From NCBI GenBank assembly GCA_902826255.1, contig CADEEC010000004.1:1-50880 (forward strand): a DNA stretch of 50,880 bases, read 5' to 3'. Position numbers and translations under genes: made by a program. This document shows positions 50,822 through 50,880 of the stretch, piece by piece (position 1 is the stretch's first letter; each line of letters opens with the position of its first letter). Under the pieces are notes generated by a model. The model was not told the DNA's origin, did no database searches, and saw only the letters and a program-made list of their open reading frames with translations. The stretch is from an uncultured Hyphomicrobiales bacterium (GTDB lineage Bacteria; Pseudomonadota; Alphaproteobacteria; Rhizobiales; Hyphomicrobiaceae).

Positions 50822-50880
50822 TGGCTTGACGTTTTTCGCGAACCGCTGCATCCCGAGCAATATGCCGAAACGCAAAGAAC

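Noticed and set aside
50858..50866. CAATATGCC near the window end, inverse of GGCATATTG at the IS left end, suggesting a larger IS with passenger genes
   Set aside because: Only 9 bases match and the TACTT part is absent; the end at 49648 fits better in length and sequence. Kept as an alternative to check.

Overview
The window is about 51 kb of high-GC DNA from an alphaproteobacterium, most likely of the order Hyphomicrobiales (Rhizobiales). This rests on gene content: an ATP synthase b subunit in the b/b' style, a complete aap general L-amino-acid ABC transporter, an NDUFS4-like complex I subunit, Cpa-type (Caulobacter/Agrobacterium-style) pilus genes, and several tripartite tricarboxylate (Tct/Bug) solute-binding proteins. 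I cannot name the genus from sequence alone. It reads as an ordinary chromosomal segment, with one recognisable insertion sequence and a lower-GC tail at the right edge.

Layout. 1-471: 3' part of atpF. 694-3092: a LuxR-type regulator and two lineage-specific membrane proteins. 3093-7372: the aap operon on the minus strand in the unusual order P-J-Q-M. 7508-9130: an ECF sigma factor, a translationally coupled NrsF/DUF1109-like membrane anti-sigma factor, and a secreted Met/Lys/Asp-rich repeat protein preceded by an ECF-like promoter. 9147-13438: a PilZ protein, a lipoprotein, a GMC oxidoreductase, an orphan ParA ATPase and a PRC-barrel protein. 13606-18444: a membrane-fused spermidine-synthase-like protein and a GGDEF-EAL protein. 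18575-20939: an NDUFS4-like subunit, a TVP38/DedA-like protein and two small hypothetical proteins. 21146-25394: part of a Flp/Tad pilus locus (cpaD, cpaC and a TadG-like von Willebrand factor A protein), without the motor or pilin genes. 25587-31223: a BT1-family transporter, rimK, rpe, a zinc-ribbon DinB and an SDR without the usual catalytic tyrosine. 31189-34445: a secreted Pro-rich protein, a quinone oxidoreductase-like enzyme, a histidine phosphatase and an alpha/beta hydrolase. 34442-45796: a tctCBA transporter, an SGNH hydrolase, an EamA transporter, an orphan Bug protein divergent from a class II aldolase, a DUF1772-like protein, an orphan TAXI protein and an RtcB-like RNA ligase. 45818-46058: two palindromic intergenic repeats. 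46064-48444: tsaC/sua5 overlapping a D-2-hydroxyglutarate dehydrogenase-like flavoprotein. 48454-49648: an IS1595-family element. 49815-50821: two AT-richer accessory genes, the second a permuted NlpC/P60 (YiiX/LRAT-like) hydrolase.

Functional themes are nutrient uptake (aap, tct, Bug, TAXI, EamA, BT1), c-di-GMP and surface attachment (PilZ, GGDEF-EAL, Cpa), envelope stress (ECF/NrsF/repeat protein), and translation or RNA maintenance (RimK, TsaC, RtcB). The most system-like unit is the sigma/anti-sigma/MXKDX-repeat module with its candidate promoter. The most likely recently acquired piece is the IS1595 element and the gene pair to its right. All calls come from reading the sequence and remembered family motifs; no database search was run.
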